From positions 1 through 9,003 of the forward strand of contig JABFST010000466.1 in assembly GCA_013140465.1 (NCBI GenBank): a stretch of 9,003 nucleotides of DNA, read 5' to 3'. Below, piece after piece: positions 7,522-9,003 of the stretch; within the stretch, counting starts at the first letter, position 1, and each line of letters starts with the position of its first letter. A program made the translations under genes and the position numbers. This stretch comes from Methylococcaceae bacterium (GTDB taxonomy: Bacteria; Pseudomonadota; Gammaproteobacteria; Methylococcales; Methylomonadaceae). The notes below the pieces were generated by a model that worked only from the letters and a program-made list of their open reading frames with translations, searched no databases and was not told the origin of the DNA.

Positions 7522-7650
7522 GAAGTGGTCTCATAGTGGTAGAGGGGCATGGCGAGGTTGCCGCCACTGGGCAACAACACAAAACGGCAGTCAATTTAAC
7601 ATGAAACCACACTTTTTAGGGTAAAACGATGCTGTTGGCGTAGGGATTTA
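7522..7650. other. Leader region between the NirB-like gene and the ATP-grasp gene
   Basis: This is the non-coding part of the gap upstream of the ATP-grasp fusion, once the displaced NirB-like tail is excluded. A TTGACT hexamer on the minus strand (7594-7589) resembles a -35 box, but the sequence 16-18 bases further on (around CCCAGT) is not a -10 box. I see no convincing promoter, RNA gene or recognisable small protein. Expression of the ATP-grasp gene may depend on a promoter here that I cannot recognise, or on read-through from the oxidoreductase gene. Confidence 0.4.
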
Positions 7651-7659
7651 TCACGCCAA
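7635..7659 (-). terminator. Possible weak terminator hairpin at the original stop of the NirB-like gene
   Basis: TTGGCGT (7635-7641) and ACGCCAA (7653-7659) form a perfect 7-bp stem with an 11-base loop. The stem spans the TGA TAA that ends the displaced reading frame. A TTTT run occurs only about 10 bases downstream on the minus strand (7626-7623), which is too far for a textbook intrinsic terminator. It marks the natural end of the oxidoreductase gene more than it proves termination. Confidence 0.3.
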
Positions 7660-7800
7660 ACAGGCCGCGTTATTGTCCAAGTCGTAATACAAGTGCGTGG
7701 TAGATGGGCGGGGCAGGGGGTAAATGTCAAAACCTGCGTTGTTAGTAGGCCGTTGCGGCAAAATGAGGGTATCGGGTTCTGAGGGCAGTTCCAAGTTGTC
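7651..7800 (-). pseudogene. Frame-displaced original 3' end of the NirB-like oxidoreductase
   Basis: Read in the frame one base off the main gene, this stretch encodes 49 residues followed by TGA and an adjacent TAA. It starts DNLELPSEPDTLILPQRP. In the NirB family the sequence just after the GAVLVGD segment is an ELPENPDSLILP-like motif, and this stretch supplies it. The in-frame reading of the main gene does not: it gives an unrelated 22-residue tail. Deleting one 10-base repeat unit at 7800-7825 would join this tail to residue 388 and give a protein of 437 residues. It has no start or ribosome site of its own. It ends LDNNAACLA, without the Cys cluster of the [2Fe-2S] domain that follows in full-length NirB. 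Confidence 0.85.
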
Positions 7801-8974
7801 GGCAAAATACGGCAAAATACGGCAACAAGCGGGTATAAGCAGACACATCGCCCACTAAGACCGCACCTAGCAACTGTTTGCCATTGGTGCTGACGACCAA
7901 GCGCCTATACACACCGTTGGCGCCATTTTGATAGCTATAGACAACCGCGCCGGGTGTTTTGGCGTGGACATCGCCCATGCTGACCACATTAATATGCGGC
8001 AATTTGAGGTGTGTGGACATTTTTGCCCCCAGAAACTGGCTAGGCTGCCCAGCCAAATCGGCGACCACAGTTTGCGCCATAGCATAACCGGGGCTGGCTA
8101 GGCCAAATATCGCGCCGCCCCATAATGCGCATTCGCCTATGGCATAGATGTTGGGGTCGGAGGTTTTGCATTGGTTGTTAATGACGATGCCGCCACGCGC
8201 ACCCACATCTAATGAGCAATCGCGGGCAATTTCATCCTGTGGGCGTATGCCCGCCGCAAACACGACCATATCGGTTTCCAGCTCGTTACCGTCGGCAAAG
8301 CACAGTTTATGTAGGCATTGTTGTCCCTGACTGATTAAGTGGGTATTTTTGCCTGTTAAGACCTTAATGCCCAACGCTTCAACCTGTTGCCGTAACATCG
8401 CGCTGCCCGTGTCATCCAATTGTGTGGGCATCAGACGGGGGGACAGTTCCACAATATAGGTTTGCAAACCTAAGCTTGTTAGGGCTTTTGCTGCTTCTAA
8501 TCCCAACAAGCCGCCACCCAACACCACACCGACCGCGCTGTTTTTGGCTGCTGCCTTTATCGCATTCCAGTCATCCACAGTGCGGTACACCAGGCATTGT
8601 GTACGCCCATGTCCAGCAATAGGTGGCACAAAAGGATAAGAACCCATTGCCAACACCAGTTTGTCATAGCGTAGGGTTAAACCTTGTTCTGAAATGATGA
8701 TTTTTGAGCGGCGGTAGATTTTTACGGCCTTGTCACCCAAATACAGGGTAATGTTATGGTGCTTATAAAAATCTGCTTCTGCCAAGGCAAGGTCATCGGT
8801 GGTTTTGTCCACAAAACACTCCGATAAATGGGTACGGTCGTAGGCAGGGCGCGATTCTGCACAAAAAACCACAATCCTAAAGTTTTGGCTGATGCCGCTA
8901 TGCACCAGCTTGGTCAAAAAATGCTGGCCTACCATGCCATTACCGATGACGACTAAAGTGTGTTTCGCGCCCAT
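7742..8974 (-). CDS. NirB-type NAD(P)/FAD-dependent oxidoreductase, C-terminus frameshifted
   Basis: This flavoprotein resembles the N-terminal pyridine-nucleotide-disulfide-reductase part of nitrite reductase NirB/NasB. It carries the first Rossmann motif GNGMVG (11-16), the family segment SRPAYDRTHLS (41-51), the GSYPFVPPI block (111-119), the NAD(P) motif GGGLLGLE (153-160), the C-terminal FAD motif YAIGECA (277-283) and GAVLVGD (370-376). NirB goes on to BFD-like [2Fe-2S] and sulfite/nitrite reductase domains, and these are absent here. It may feed electrons from NAD(P)H to a separate partner such as an assimilatory nitrate or nitrite reductase, but none is in the window. The ATG has AAGGGG 6 bases upstream (8986-8981). 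Residues 389-410 are out-of-frame sequence caused by a 10-bp duplication. Only the tail is lost, so the protein may still fold. Confidence 0.88.
   Translation of the reverse strand: MGAKHTLVVIGNGMVGQHFLTKLVHSGISQNFRIVVFCAESRPAYDRTHLSECFVDKTTDDLALAEADFYKHHNITLYLGDKAVKIYRRSKIIISEQGLTLRYDKLVLAMGSYPFVPPIAGHGRTQCLVYRTVDDWNAIKAAAKNSAVGVVLGGGLLGLEAAKALTSLGLQTYIVELSPRLMPTQLDDTGSAMLRQQVEALGIKVLTGKNTHLISQGQQCLHKLCFADGNELETDMVVFAAGIRPQDEIARDCSLDVGARGGIVINNQCKTSDPNIYAIGECALWGGAIFGLASPGYAMAQTVVADLAGQPSQFLGAKMSTHLKLPHINVVSMGDVHAKTPGAVVYSYQNGANGVYRRLVVSTNGKQLLGAVLVGDVSAYTRLLPYFAVFCRQLGTALRTRYPHFAATAY
7800..7825. repeat. 10-bp tandem duplication causing a frameshift
   Basis: The unit GGCAAAATAC occurs at 7801-7810 and 7811-7820, followed by a partial GGCAA. 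With the flanking C the periodic tract is 26 bases, 2.6 copies. Ten is not a multiple of three, so the extra copy shifts the frame of the NirB-like gene. With one unit removed, a CGGCAA repeat would still flank the site, which is a natural template for strand slippage. Confidence 0.92.
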
Positions 8975-9003
8975 GTTGTACCCCTTTGTGCTGCGTGATG
9001 ACT

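Noticed and set aside
7503..7550. 16-codon minus-strand frame (MPLYHYETTSCLTAIT) overlapping the start of the ATP-grasp gene, a possible leader peptide
   Set aside because: It has no ribosome site, and a short frame of this size is expected by chance. There are no regulatory codon runs or attenuator pair behind it.
7702..7730. Perfect TTGACA on the minus strand (7730-7725) as a promoter for the ATP-grasp gene
   Set aside because: The hexamer 17 bases away is CCATCT, a poor -10 box, and the site lies inside the displaced coding tail of the oxidoreductase.

Overview
The window looks like a chromosomal segment of a proteobacterium of moderate GC content, with every recognisable gene on the minus strand. 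The SdhA sequence is of the alphaproteobacterial/mitochondrial kind, but sdhCDAB of this kind also occurs in some gammaproteobacteria. I therefore place the organism only at Pseudomonadota level, with a weak lean to an environmental gammaproteobacterium. The reading order below is right to left, the direction of transcription.

Region 1 (9003 to 7522): a NirB-type NAD(P)/FAD oxidoreductase that lacks the sulfite-reductase half of NirB. Its 3' end carries a 10-bp tandem duplication that shifts the frame. The lost 49-residue tail, with the NirB-family ELP..PD.LILP signature, is intact in the next frame and ends in TGA TAA. About 130 bp of leader follows, with no assignable gene.

Region 2 (7521 to 4046): two genes overlapping by 4 bases. 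The first is an 856-residue fusion of a circularly permuted ATP-grasp domain and an alpha-E (DUF403) domain. The second is a transglutaminase-like cysteine protease with an intact Cys-His-Asp set. This is the widespread but biochemically uncharacterised amidoligase/peptidase module, predicted to make and trim a peptide or peptide tag.

Region 3 (4045 to 3204): an orphan ParA/MinD-like ATPase with no ParB neighbour. Its 146-bp upstream gap is filled with repeated AGTAATC motifs: a near 30-bp direct repeat, an 11-bp inverted repeat and a 6-bp palindrome. These are candidate operator or DNA-binding sites.

Region 4 (3203 to 2917): a gap of nearly 290 bp holding two large imperfect palindromes and a small hairpin in the sdhC leader. 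It is the only plausible place for the sdh promoter.

Region 5 (2916 to 1): the sdhCDAB operon for succinate dehydrogenase (respiratory complex II), with very short or overlapping junctions. sdhB runs off the left edge.

The most notable observations are the frameshifting duplication in the NirB-like gene, the ATP-grasp/alpha-E/transglutaminase module, and the repeat-rich region in front of the orphan ParA-like gene.
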